NCBI GenBank assembly: GCA_002900995.3
Contig: PJEW03000024.1
Location: 1 to 55,727 of the forward strand
Source of the DNA: Ganoderma boninense
Taxonomy: Eukaryota; Basidiomycota; Agaricomycetes; Polyporales; Polyporaceae
DNA length: 55,727 nt
Reading direction: 5' to 3'
Of this stretch, positions 33,969 through 44,501 are shown piece after piece. The notes beneath the pieces were generated by a model. The model saw only the letters and a list, made by a program, of their open reading frames with translations, searched no databases and had not been told where the DNA came from. Position 1 is the first letter of the stretch. Every line of letters begins with the position of its first letter. A program made the position numbers and the translations under genes.

Positions 33969-35373
33969 GGGCGGAGCGGGGGGAGACGCATGCTTTGCGA
34001 CTGCAGAGGAGGACGCGGAACCGATGCTCGGGAGGGGGAGGACGGACGCCGATGCTCGGGAGGGCAAGACGGAGGACGCGAGCCCTTCGCTCCTGAAGAT
34101 GGTCGTCGCGGGGGACGAGATGGTGCCGGAAATAGGTCGTTGGCGCGGAGGAACCTATGGCGTTGCCAGAGATCGTCGTCGGCGCGGATGAGCCTATGCT
34201 GTCCCGGAAATCGTCCGTCGGTGCAGAGGAACCAATGGCTGTCCGGAAATCGTTGTGGCGCGGAGGACCGATGGCTGTCCCGGAAATCGGTCGTCGGTGC
34301 AGAGGAGCCTATGGCTGTCCGGAAATCGTCGTCGCGCTGAAGAACCAATGGCTGTTTCGGAATCGTTGTCGGCGGCGGAGATATGGCCGTGCCGGAAATC
34401 GTTGTGGGCGCGCAAGGAGCCTATGGCTGTCCCGGAAATCGTGGTCGGTGCGGAGGATATGGCGTACCAGAGATCGTGGTCGGCCCGCGAGGATATGGCG
34501 TACCCGAAATCGTCGTCGGCGAGGAGGGACTCCGATGACGGTGATGACCTGGACACGGGCCCGCAACCAATCGTGGTCACGGGCTGCAGGGGACTCGGGA
34601 GTGGTGAACGTCGTCGTGGTCGCGGGCCTCGGGCGACTCGGGGGTGGTGACGTCGTTGTGGTCGGGCCCGGGGCACGGGGAAGCTCGGGACGGCCGAGCA
34701 CGCGCACTCGCTGACCGGTGTGCGTGACCGTCACGGTGTGCGCGGAGGGCACGCGGGGTGCTGAGGACGACGGACGAGGAGGCCGGAGGGCAGGGGTGTA
34801 AGACGAATGGACGAGGAGGCGGAGGGCACGGGGGTGCAAGGACGAGTGGACGAGGAGGCGGAGGGCACGGGGGTGCTGAGGACGATGGAGGACGACGCGG
34901 ACGGCGCGGTGCTGAAGGAGGTGGAGGATGACGCGGACGGCGCGGTGCTGAAGGAGATGGACGAGGAAGCCGAGGGAGCGGTGCTAAAAGCGATGGAGGA
35001 CGAGGCGGAGGGCGCCGTCCCGAACACGACAGACGACGACGCGGAGGGAGCCGCGCTGAAGGCGACGGAGGACGACGCGGACGGCGCCGTGCCGAAGGAG
35101 ATGGAGGACGAGGCGCTGCCGATCGGGGCCGTGCCAGTGGCGAACGACGAGGACGCGACGGCCGTCGTGTCGTCTGAGCCGCGCTTGACGGGCCCCGCGT
35201 GCACTGCACGGGCGAACAAGCCATTACAAGGATGACGATAGCCGATCGCAGGAAGAGGGATATAGATTCAATCGTGAGCGACCGCTGGCCTGTTGCGTGC
35301 GACACGTGGACGTGGAGGACGTACCTTGGACCGCGACGAGGACGGCGGCGAGGAGAGGACCGAACGAGCGCAT
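33969..35373 (-). CDS. Secreted Ser/Ala/Thr-rich repeat protein, 3' part lost in gap
   Basis: Exon 1 (35373-35325) and exon 2 (from 35203, after a 121-nt intron) give an N-terminus MRSFGPLLAAVLVAVQVHA, a typical signal peptide. GPVKR follows, a possible Kex2 site. Next come about ten units of the type TAPSASSSxxFS (35150-34830). Further on, in shifted frames, lie about nine units with TTISGTA (34540-34140), then a Ser-rich stretch up to the gap. No enzymatic domain is seen. It is best read as a mucin-like cell-surface or secreted protein, probably heavily O-glycosylated. Frame changes between the two repeat blocks are either indels or unrecognised introns, so the exact product is uncertain. 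Confidence 0.55.
34140..34540. repeat. Coding minisatellite, about nine units of ~45 bp
   Basis: Imperfect tandem units contain ATGGCTGTCCGGAAATCG on the plus strand. On the minus strand they encode the TTISGTA-type repeat of the secreted protein. Unit length and frame vary, as expected for slippage-prone repeats. Confidence 0.7.
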
Positions 35374-37350
35374 CGTGTACTTCTACTTCTGCGTGGGGGA
35401 ACGGGGGGAGCGAAAGCGAAAGGCAAGGGGCGTCGCTGAGTATTAAGTAGGAACGGAAGGGGTCTTAGTGGTCGAGTAGGACACAAGAAGGCGTAGTGAT
35501 GCGTGGGGGCAGTGGGATGTGGGATCCCGGCGACGACGGTCCCCTGCCGTTCCTTGTGCCTCTTCTTATATGCGGCACGAGGGGACAGACACTTATGCGC
35601 CGAGAACTCGAAGCGAGCTGGAGGCATGTCTGCCATGCGAGTGCTAGGGGGCAGTGGCCGCATTGGGAAACCGGGCAGCGGCGCGGCGGGACACGGGGAT
35701 GGGTGAACATACACGGCGAGGGAGGGGTGCTTCGCGGTGCGCGCCATTGCAGTACATTAAGTGAAATGCCGAATGAGTCCATCGGCTGGTTGGTTTTAGT
35801 GACGGTGCGCGGTGCGGGGTTTGCGGGTATGAACGGCCGCACCGCAGCCCTCCGGGCAAGACAAATGGCCATGGCGAGTAGCGAACCTGAGCAAGAAACC
35901 GTAAGTACCGGTAGGCTTTGGTGTACATGTACGACTGCACGTACACATAGCAAGGGTTCACGTTCAGGCTTCGCGGTCAGCCTTGGACACACCGCACGCT
36001 GACTGCCGCAAGGAGCAGTGTGCGTGTTCGTGTTCGTGTTCGTGTTCGTGTGTGAGCCAGCGTCTCTCCACGCCATCGATGGTGTCGAGCCCCAGAAGAG
36101 CCGGGCACACATCCCCGCGGGCTGAACCTCCGTCCGAACCGTGGTAGAACGCGCGGTCAAGGGCTTCATAGGCCCTGCGGCGTGCCCAACCACCCCCATT
36201 CAGTCCGGCCAGGATGCGGGTTGCAGGCGGCAAAAGGACGATCGCAGGTACGCGTGGTCGCGGAGCGGGATGCCGGCATGCCAAGGGAAAGATGTGAATG
36301 GGGCTCGCTGCGGATGGGAAGGACAGGGTCGGGAATGAGAGAAGTACTTTAGGAGACGCGGAAGGGGAAGGAGGGATGGGGATCTCGAAGAGCACTGCCT
36401 GCGGCTGAGCGTGGCGTAGTACTGCGATCTTCGACAGCGACAGGACGTAGAGAGATCGTGTCCGAATGGACGACTCCGCGGAAGAGAGTTGACGGCCGAT
36501 GGGCGAAGGGTGGGAGTGCCGCTGTTGCTCGAGTGGCATGGGTGTGCTGGTGCTCCTGGTCAATACTTGGACAGCTGGCGGTCCTTGAAGCTTGGAAGGT
36601 GGCTACGGACCTGAGTCTGTGGCTCCGTGCATACGCCGGTGCTCCGAAAAATAGGAAAAGCCAGTGAAGTCCGGTAACGATGCCCTCATTCGTGTAAGTA
36701 GTCCTCTCGCGAATCTGGAGGGAAATGGCAAAGCCTGTTTGTTGCGACGCCGTGTGTGAGCAGGTATACACACACGTAGTCCAGGATACCGCGAAAGTAA
36801 GTAGCGAAGAGGATTTCCGAGATTGATGCGGCGGTGTATGTCGGGTACTTCAGTAAGTTACCACATAAGTAGCGGTGATTCGCCAAGAGGTTCATACTGT
36901 CGACAATTTAGAGCATCGCCAACCTTGAATTCGAGGCTGTGTTCCCCTTCGGCAACTCCCGCCTTGTCCCTCCGGGCCGCGAATGAGAGGATCCCCGGGC
37001 CGCATGTCGTATGTTTTGTCAATGGATAACCTGGCACACGTTCTCTGCCATTGCGAGTGCGATTGGACGTTATCCTCGAGACTCCGTGTGTGCCAAGTCT
37101 CTGCACTGTCTGCGACGGCGACACGGGGATGGAAACGCTACCGGCCCAGCCATACCTGCCTGTTCACGCCCACTGGCATCATGGAGGAACCCCGAGTCCG
37201 AGTCCGAGTTGACATGTTAACATCATCATGAGGAACGCTTGAATCAAGCGCTTGCAAGCTCAAGGAAGTACAGAAAACCAAAACCCTACGTTACGACGTA
37301 TGTTACAGATCCATGAACCCAATCGTAAAACGAACAAATGAAAGCTTACT
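35374..37350. other. Interval without a recognisable gene
   Basis: No gene is supported in these 2 kb. Long open frames on the minus strand (35465-36563) are Arg/Pro/Ser-rich without motifs and look like GC-driven open frames. The part next to 35373 is the upstream region of the secreted repeat protein. Confidence 0.35.
36020..36054 (+). repeat. Microsatellite (GTGTTC)n
   Basis: About four to five hexamer units in non-coding sequence. Confidence 0.85.
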
Positions 37351-38253
37351 CTACAGGTAGTCCAGATAGTGGCACGCAAGTACCACGCCCACCACCGCGA
37401 CCGCGAGCACCGACACCCTGCTCTCGTCGCTCGTTATATGCGCGCGCTGGTCCCGCCCCCGTCCCCATCCGAGTCGAGTCCAAGTCCGAGTTCGAGGCGT
37501 CCGCACCGCCGCCCCGCCCCGCATTCCCCGGTAGACGTCTCCGCGGGCCAGACCCGCTGCAAAGGCTTGGCAACTGTCAGCCCACGGAGCGGAGTTCGAG
37601 GTGTGGCACGGATGCTGCGCGATATCGACGACAGCGTGACCTTCCGCGTCCGCGTCCGAGTCCGAGTCGTGGGTTTCGCCATGGAAAGCCCATTGCGTTC
37701 CCTGCAGTGTCGCGCCGATAAGGACAAAGGACACGGGTTCCCGGATAGTAATACGTATAGCTGTCGCTCAGTTGCAGTATGGCAGCGGACTTACTGGGGC
37801 TAGCGCCGGGGCGGCGTGTCCTCGTCCTCGTCCAGGTGATCCTCGTCTTGCCTCCGAAGGAGCTTCAGCAATGTCGGATGGAAGCACGTGCGTCGCCGTG
37901 GGGATGGGTGGCACTCGGACTGGAAGCGAGGCTGCCGGAGATGGTGCGACGCCCTCCGACCCCAGCGCGGACGGCGCGTCGTCTGCGTCCTACGGGGAGT
38001 ATCAGCTCGCCGCCGCTGCGCGAGGAGAGAGAGGACGCGGCGCGGATGTACGCACGAGAATCCGCAGTGTTTCGGGCAGCGCCTCGGATGGGATCAGATT
38101 CACGGCGAGCGCGTGCACTGATACGCGGGGATGGATGAGTGGGGCGCTCTTGCGCGTTCAGGAAACTTGACCATGGCGGTGCATACCTCGGAGAATCGCC
38201 ATGAAGAGGCAGGCGAGAGCTGTTCGCGAAGAGGACAGCAAGAGCAGGCGCAT
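37351..38253 (-). CDS. Predicted signal-peptide, single-pass membrane protein, 246 aa
   Basis: Three exons (38253-38187, 38117-37795, 37701-37351) join in frame to 246 residues. The N-terminus MRLLLLSSSRTALACLFMAI with LRVHALA looks like a signal peptide. The C-terminus VSVLAVAVVGVVLACHYL is a transmembrane segment or GPI-type tail, ending seven residues before the stop. Between them are a Pro/Arg/Ala-rich low-complexity part, an acidic run (DSDSDADAE) and two Cys in HPCHTSNSAPWADSCQAF. I do not recognise the family. Element II is inserted about 415 bp upstream of its ATG, so its promoter may be affected. The splice model is mine: the frames fit and the signals are canonical, but there is no transcript support. 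Confidence 0.5.
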
Positions 38254-38660
38254 CGCGAGAGGCCAAGTAGGCAGACGAGGGGGGAAAAGGGAGGGGGAAA
38301 GAAGAGACGAGTAGATTTAAGTTTCCCGAGGGCGCCGACGGAGGGTGGATATGTACGTGTCGCACAAGAATAGCACGGCGCGCGAATAGGGCCGCGAGCG
38401 GGAAGCGAGCGTCGAGGAGCCGGGGTAGATAAGTTGGAAGCTTCAAGCAACGGCGAGAGGGGCGAGAGGCGAAAGGGGAAGAGGGACAGCCCCTCTGGAC
38501 GCGATCCATATAGCGCATGCATACATAGCGCACGCGCCCTTCGAAATTCGAGCTCGCGATGCCGCGACCGACGCAGGCTGTCCCCGCGTCCTGCCATCCG
38601 GGCTTCCGATAAGCGTCGAAACGCACCCCGCGAGCGACAGCGCTGCTCCTGCCAAGCCTT
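38254..38660 (-). promoter_or_regulatory. Remaining upstream region of the membrane-protein gene
   Basis: About 400 nt between the ATG at 38253 and the Element II target duplication. It is pyrimidine-rich on the minus strand (about 38300-38460), like other leaders here. Confidence 0.3.
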
Positions 38661-38668
38661 CCGCCGAC
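38661..38668 (+). repeat. Left 8-bp target site duplication of Element II (CCGCCGAC)
   Basis: Perfect direct repeat of 49351-49358, directly abutting the element end. Confidence 0.92.
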
Positions 38669-39357
38669 CACCTGATCATCACGGTAATCAAAGCTAATAA
38701 GGCTGGTATAATCCGTGTAGGTACGGCAGCCTTACTAGCCCAAATGCCCTAGTAGCCACACACTGCCAGTTTCCTGTCAAATCCCCTGCCCGGACTACTG
38801 CAAACGGCAAGTACTGACAAAGCTGTTATCAGTTGACTGATAACGCTGATCTCCACATCAGAGATAACTCGGGCGTTGAGTACAAGGCGCCGCGCCAAAC
38901 GCCTATCGTCTCCCCGCCGGCGCCACTTCCCTTTCCCATACCCGCCACCGCTCACACACTTGTGTGCTCGCCGCCGCCCACAGCGGAGCTCGACTATCTC
39001 CTTCCTCCTTTGTAGTTTTGTTTCGTTCTTTCGACTATTCAACTCGCAATACATTGTTTACGCCAAATACGGGACGCTGTATAGTTTGTGCGACATCTAT
39101 TGGTCCCGGTAAGCCTTCTGAGTTTCTGGGCTCTTCTCGGCTACACGAGGCGTTGAGTAAAGCGCCTCCGCCTCGGCAAACTCGTTCCCCCATCATCGCG
39201 CTTCCATGCGCTCCATGCGTTCCCACAGCCACTGCGCGTGCCCGCCGACGTCGGACAACCTGTGCTCGCCGTCGCCGACGGCGAGCTCGACTATCTCGAC
39301 ACTCCCTCTATCGATTTCTCCCGCACCTTCGACGTTTCGCCATACCCTTCGTTTCTA
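38669..39357 (+). repeat. Left terminal inverted repeat of Element II
   Basis: Inverted match of 48660-49350, with scattered 1-nt indels. The 11-mer GGCGTTGAGTA occurs at about 38872 and 39149. Confidence 0.85.
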
Positions 39358-39900
39358 TGCCTATTTCCGACACTTCGGACACCCCAGACGACTTTGTGCG
39401 GCGCCAGGTAGGAGGTTCACGTCGTCGGGAAGTGGTTGGCGTTAGCGCTAACTCTTTGGCGTTGAGTAGTTTCCGTTTGGCAAACACGTTCGCTCCCCAT
39501 CAGCGCGTCCTCTGGTGTGTTCCCTTCCCACAGGTGCTGCACGCCCCCGCCAACGTCAGACAACCCGCTTGGCGTTGAGTAGGTTTCCTTCGGCAAACCC
39601 GTTTGTCCTATCAACGCGCCTTTCCATGCGTTCCCACAGCCACTGCGCGTGCCCGCCGACGTCGGACAACCTGTGCTCGCCGTCGCCGACGGCAAGCTCG
39701 ATTATCTCGACATTCCCTCCAGCGATTTCTCCCATACTTTTGACGTTTCGCCATAGCTTCGGGTTCTACGTCCTATTTCTGGACTTTGGAATCCTCAGAC
39801 AAGTTCGCGCAGCACCAGGTAGGGGGCCACATCTTCTGGAGAATTGATGGCGCTAACCCCTTGGCGTTGAGTAGATTACCTCCCGCCAACTGGTTCTTCC
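39358..39900 (+). repeat. Internal subterminal repeats of Element II
   Basis: A segment of about 400 bp repeats the inner half of the TIR (compare 39200-39340 with 39615-39760), with extra copies of GGCGTTGAGTA at about 39457, 39570 and 39863. Element III has only one unit at the matching place, which fits loss by recombination between the repeats or gain by duplication. Confidence 0.75.
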
Positions 39901-40050
39901 CACCACCGTGTCCTTCCGGTTCCCCACTTTCAAATTCTCCACGTCAGCCAGACCTCCGGTCCATTCCGACAGGCACGCCGCATCCCCGCCAACAGCGCAG
40001 TCCTCTCAGCCACCTCAGATTGATCCTGAGCGCTGTCACTACTTCTAGAC

Positions 40051-42111
40051 CTATCCAGCGCAAAAGACACACATGAGGAATGAGATATGATGTGGGCAAT
40101 GTATTACAATAGCGAGAGTACAATATACCAAGAGATCTGAGCATAACAGCATAGCGCATACATGCGAGACATTCAAACAGTAACATAGCAACGCAGCCAA
40201 CGCTCCCCCTCCCCCCAACACGCGGTCAAAGGACATCAGGACCTGCTCATTGCCCTTGCGCTTCCGCGAAAGCCTTACCCGAAGCCGCCATGGATGACGC
40301 CGCAGCAGCCGGGGACGCAGCAGAGGACGCGCGCTGGGTAGATGTGGAGCAGGAGGTCGTGAACGCTGACGAGACAGCGGTGGGCAGCGCAGGAGCGGGA
40401 GAGGAAGAAGACGTCGAGGTGATCGTCGCCTTCGCATCCTTCTTCTTGCGGGCCGACCGATCGCGCTTCGGGACCTGGATGGGGCGACCGTCAGGACCCG
40501 TGACGACGTCCACCATGACGAACGTCGTCGCTTGACGAGCGCGCTTCCGAGCAGGCATGGCCGCGAGGTCCGCAGCGGTCGCGGCGTCAGCCGCAGCCAT
40601 CGCAGGACCAGCCAGGGTGGCCGTAGTGCCAAGAGACGTCGCAGGTAGCTCGGAGGGGGACGATACGAGGATGGCGAGAGGGTGGTGGTCGTGGCAGTAG
40701 GCAGAGAAGTGGGAGGGGACGCAGCGATAGGCGCGCCTGGGATCTGGGGAGAAGTAATCCCAGTTGTGGAGCCATCAGCTTCCATAGATGGTGCCGCAAT
40801 CCCGGCGATATATCGCTCCGCCACTCCGTCATTCCTCGTCAGAGAGGAGACGGAATTGGTGCGACCGGCTTGAAGGCGTGGATGAGTGTCTCGAGCTCCG
40901 GCGCCGAGGACAACTCTCCAGGCGAGCAGAACCGCTTGAGAGGCCAGAAGTCGAGGACGACGCCAGGGGAAAGGTGACACGGGCGTCGAAGTTCGTGTAC
41001 GCATGCGCCCGACAGGCCCCCGCGTGGACGTGGTGCCTGGGAAGATGCAGACATTGGTCAGCGAAACCCGGAGGAAAGCAGCATGGTAGGCACTCACGGA
41101 GCAGGGACAGGATAAGCTTGCTGGACTCCTTCTTCAACCTGACGATGTTCTCAACGTAACTGAACGCCACACCTGTTCCAATCACCAATCAGCATGTTAC
41201 AGGTAGCCAGGCGCGACAAGATACACACCTTGAATCCCTGAAATGCAATATCCCTCCATCTTCTCGGCGAAGTCCTCGGCGTGCCACCCGCAGCGACGAC
41301 AACGAAGTCCCGAAGCCGATCGCTGCTCAGGAACACGTTGGGCTGCATGTAGTCGGCGGTGGTCGGGCGGCAGTTGATCATCATAGTCTCCGTGCCCGTG
41401 CGGATGTACAGATCCTCAAGCTATGCCCCGCTCCAAATCAGTAGGGATCAACATGTTAAGTAACTGTCCAGACGCACCAGCTGCTGAACCTGGGCCACGA
41501 TGGACCGCGCGTCGTGGAAGGCGTTCACTGTAAACGTCTGCGAACCGTGCTTGCGGTTCTCCGCGCGCTGCGCGAGCTCGCCCATGCGCTCCTCCGTCGC
41601 CGCTATCTTCTCCTCAGGTGACATCGCGTGCCACTCGGCCGCAATCTCCTTGGCGACCTGTTCGCTGACACGTATCCGCTCTTCCCCCTCCGGGAGGGCT
41701 TCTCGAAGTCAGCTAGATGGGATATAACGTGGAAAAGGGGGACATACCATCATTGCGCTGCTTCACCGCGGCAGGCTGAGGAAGGCGTTCCAGCGGCTGG
41801 TCTTCCTAGAACACACCTTAATGCGAGACTGGTGCATGAATGAGACGATAGTAGTGGCGGACAGTGTGCCGACCAAGACGCTCGTGCATAGATTTCGACC
41901 AAGTCCACATGACCTGGCGCGCCTCGTCAAGCGCCGCATGCTCGCCCTCCCGATACTCTTGCCGGACGTGTTCATACGATACCTCTCCATCTCTGTGAGC
42001 TTCCTGCTCGTTCGGGTGCGCCAAGCCTTACGTTTGTTGTTGGGCCGACGCGCAAGAGTGGGATAACGGGAGGGAGCAACCTCAAACATTGCGAAGGTGC
42101 AAGCGAGCCAT
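40051..42111 (-). CDS. Gene A (Element II copy), several 1-nt frameshifts
   Basis: Same gene as 20372-18495, with the start ATG at 42111. Compared with that copy it differs almost only by single-base gains and losses, for example near 40267, 40651-40668, 40818-40868, 40960, 41003, 41281 and 41766. The normal stop after the KGNEQ segment (about 40245) is shifted away, extending the frame to 40051. At about 41355 this copy is open where the Element III copy is broken. Mixing the two copies would give a full-length frame, which argues for consensus errors rather than independent decay. Role as for the first copy: HMG-box-like accessory protein, function unknown. Confidence 0.65.
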
Positions 42112-42698
42112 GGGTCTAGAAGCCGTGGACGTAAAAATAGATGACGAGCGCAGGGACAACGCACAACGCACAACGCAGACAGCGCGATGCGAAAGACTCA
42201 GGACGCAGTCAGATGAGCGCAACGCGCAGGGGCAGGGGAGGATGGGAGAGAACAGATGAGACGGATAGGATGATGGGCGGAGTGGGGCGGGATAGGGCGG
42301 GGCAGAGCAAAATGTTGGAGCCAGACAGACAGCGAGACAGCAGAGCAGCGATGGGGAAGACAACGCTTGGACAGCGTGTCCGAGACCACGAGGAAAACCG
42401 TTCGGAAGCCTAAAGCACTGGAGGGAGCAGAGAAGATGAGGAGCGCAGTTTGCTGGGGACACTGCACAACTTCCACATGCTTAAAATACACCTCCACCAC
42501 TTGACATACGTAACACACTGACATTCACTGCTGACATACATGCACAACAAAAGTACGAACGAGACCCTCAGAAACACATCTACCGGCCCCCTAGAATAGC
42601 GTGGAAGAGCAGCCGACATTGAAATGCACGATGAGCCGAGAGGGCGCAGCGACCACGCCAGCCGAGAGGGCGCCGACGGTACCGAGCAGACTCCCTCC
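42112..42698. other. Spacer between gene A and gene B (Element II)
   Basis: Non-coding; probable promoter of gene A and 3' region of gene B. Nearly identical to 20373-20961. Confidence 0.4.
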
Positions 42699-44161
42699 CT
42701 ACAGATGGCGAGGCACCTTTGGAATTATCCGCCAGATATACCGAGCATCTGCGCCCCGAGAGATTGAGGGGGGACTCCCAATGGTGGCGACAAACTCATC
42801 CATGTTATCAGCCCATATGTAGTGCTGCAGGACGAGGAGTTGCTCAGCGGGGCCATAGTGCCGACTGCTGAACCAGACGTCGGCCAAATGCCCGAGGCTG
42901 ACGACGGGAAGAGGGTCTGCCTTGTTTTGAGTACGCGATGGGTGCCGAATGATGTGGCGAGGGTCGTCAACGGCCCAGTGCGCGACGTCCGGCGTGTCAG
43001 GATATCCTACGTCATCGGGGTCCCGATCTTCCCCAAGGTGTACATCTAGATAACAATCAGTAAAACGTCGGAAGAGATCAATACGGACGACTTGCCAGAG
43101 AGAGCATCTGAGACGCTGGATAGGCCCGCTGAACGCGACGACGAGGTGCTACCATGAGATCGGATAGTGGTGGAGGTGGACGCCACCGTGGAAGAGCCAG
43201 CCAGGAGCGTCGAGCTCCGCTTAATGGCGGGTGGCAACCTCGACGAGGAAGTGGCCTTGGTGGGGGACGGCGGGGACGGGAATGCGAATGAAACAGACTT
43301 GGTGGGGGACTTCGTAGGCATTGGTTGCCAAGCCGATGACGACAGAGGTGGAGGGGGTTTGGAGGGGGAGGTGGACCGGCCGGCCGTGGACTTCGTAGGC
43401 GATGAGGGCCGGGATGCAATGGACGGAGGAGAAGGCTCGAAGGCGGTGAAGATACAAAGGCGAGCGCCGAGGTGCGCCCGCTGGATATAATGCTCTAACG
43501 CAGGCGTGAACGCGGTGAACCCCTTGAACTGGGGGGTACAGACGTCGATCTCGCGCCTCGGATCTACGAACGAAAACCTGATAGCGAGTCAGTAACATGT
43601 CAAGGAATGAAAACAATGGGTCTCACCAATCGCAACGCCCATAAATGCCATTTTCCGAAGCCACGCGGAGGGAGTATATGTTCGAAGCTCCAGCGAAAAG
43701 GGAGAGGGCAGCGGAGGAGGCATAAGCGCGTTTCATGATTTTCTCGCTGACAATATCCACGGTGTCGTTGGAGAGATCGTAGAACACCTCCTCGTTAAGG
43801 GCCCAAGCCAAGCGAGCGTCGGCCTTGGTAGTGCAGACAATAACCAGGGGGAATATGTATGGCCAGGGCCCGATAGACATGTTAGGAGGCCTGACGAACA
43901 CCCCATAGGACCCGCGTGAGCAAGAGACGCGAACGGGAGGAAAGGGAGGAGGGGGAGATGGATGGAAGGTTGGTGGTCGAGGAGATAGTCCAAGAGCAAA
44001 ACGTACCGCTGAATAAAGACGCCCGACTGCTTGTGCTTCACGTCGAAAACGACGTAATAATGAGGCGCCTCCTTCGCCTCGGAGTCGAGGTCGACATCCA
44101 TGCGGATGCCAGCCATCCCGCTAGACAGTGGTATGCGAGGGGCAAGAGGAGGTATGGACAA
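42699..44161 (-). CDS. Gene B: transposon accessory protein of unknown function, 415 aa
   Basis: Four exons (44161-44007, 43890-43627, 43577-43096, 43045-42699) give about 415 residues. The third intron (43095-43046) has a GC donor (GCAAGT), needed to keep the frame; the others are GT..AG. The N-terminal half looks globular: APHYYVVFDVKHKQSGVFI, PWPYIFPLVIVCTTKADARL, ASENGIYGRCDW and PQFKGFTAFTPALEHYIQRA. A Ser/Pro/Thr-Lys stretch with repeated SPTK/SPSK motifs (about residues 190-260) looks like a disordered, phosphorylatable linker. A Trp/His-rich C-terminus follows. Compensating G-run indels near 42765-42780 alter a few residues relative to the Element III copy. I do not recognise the family. 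Its presence in both Element II and III makes it a constant cargo of this transposon. Confidence 0.7.
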
Positions 44162-44501
44162 AACACACAGCTCGAGAAAGGACGGCTTTTGTCGTAGAAG
44201 AAGCTCTTCGCTTAATCGTCCACATGTTCAGACTGCATTCTGCCTTCTCCCACCTCTGTGCTTCTAGTCGCAGATAATCGGTTCAGGCTCCCACCACGTT
44301 ACTTACGTTGTAGTCCTCGTGTATGATTAAATCAGTTGAATCACTACTTCTACTTCTACACGCCCTCAAGTCGTGGACGCGATAGTAGGCGCTCGATTCT
44401 GCATTACGAAAAGAAAGCCGGTCATCATTGACCACCGCGAATATAGGCGAATACAATCATTTCCCGGATGGATACTACATGTGTTGTCAAACAAAAGTAC
44501 T
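44162..44501. other. Spacer between gene B and transposase (Element II)
   Basis: Holds the gene B upstream region and the transposase 3' end. Its right part has no counterpart in Element III because of the gap. Confidence 0.35.

Noticed and set aside
33789..34348. Open frames running across the N gap
   Set aside because: They are artefacts of treating N as coding; there is no evidence of continuity.
43900..44161. Gene B N-terminus as a second RNase H1 hybrid-binding domain
   Set aside because: YYVVFDVKHKQSGVFI faintly recalls that fold, but the W..EC and K.F.T..EA parts are missing.
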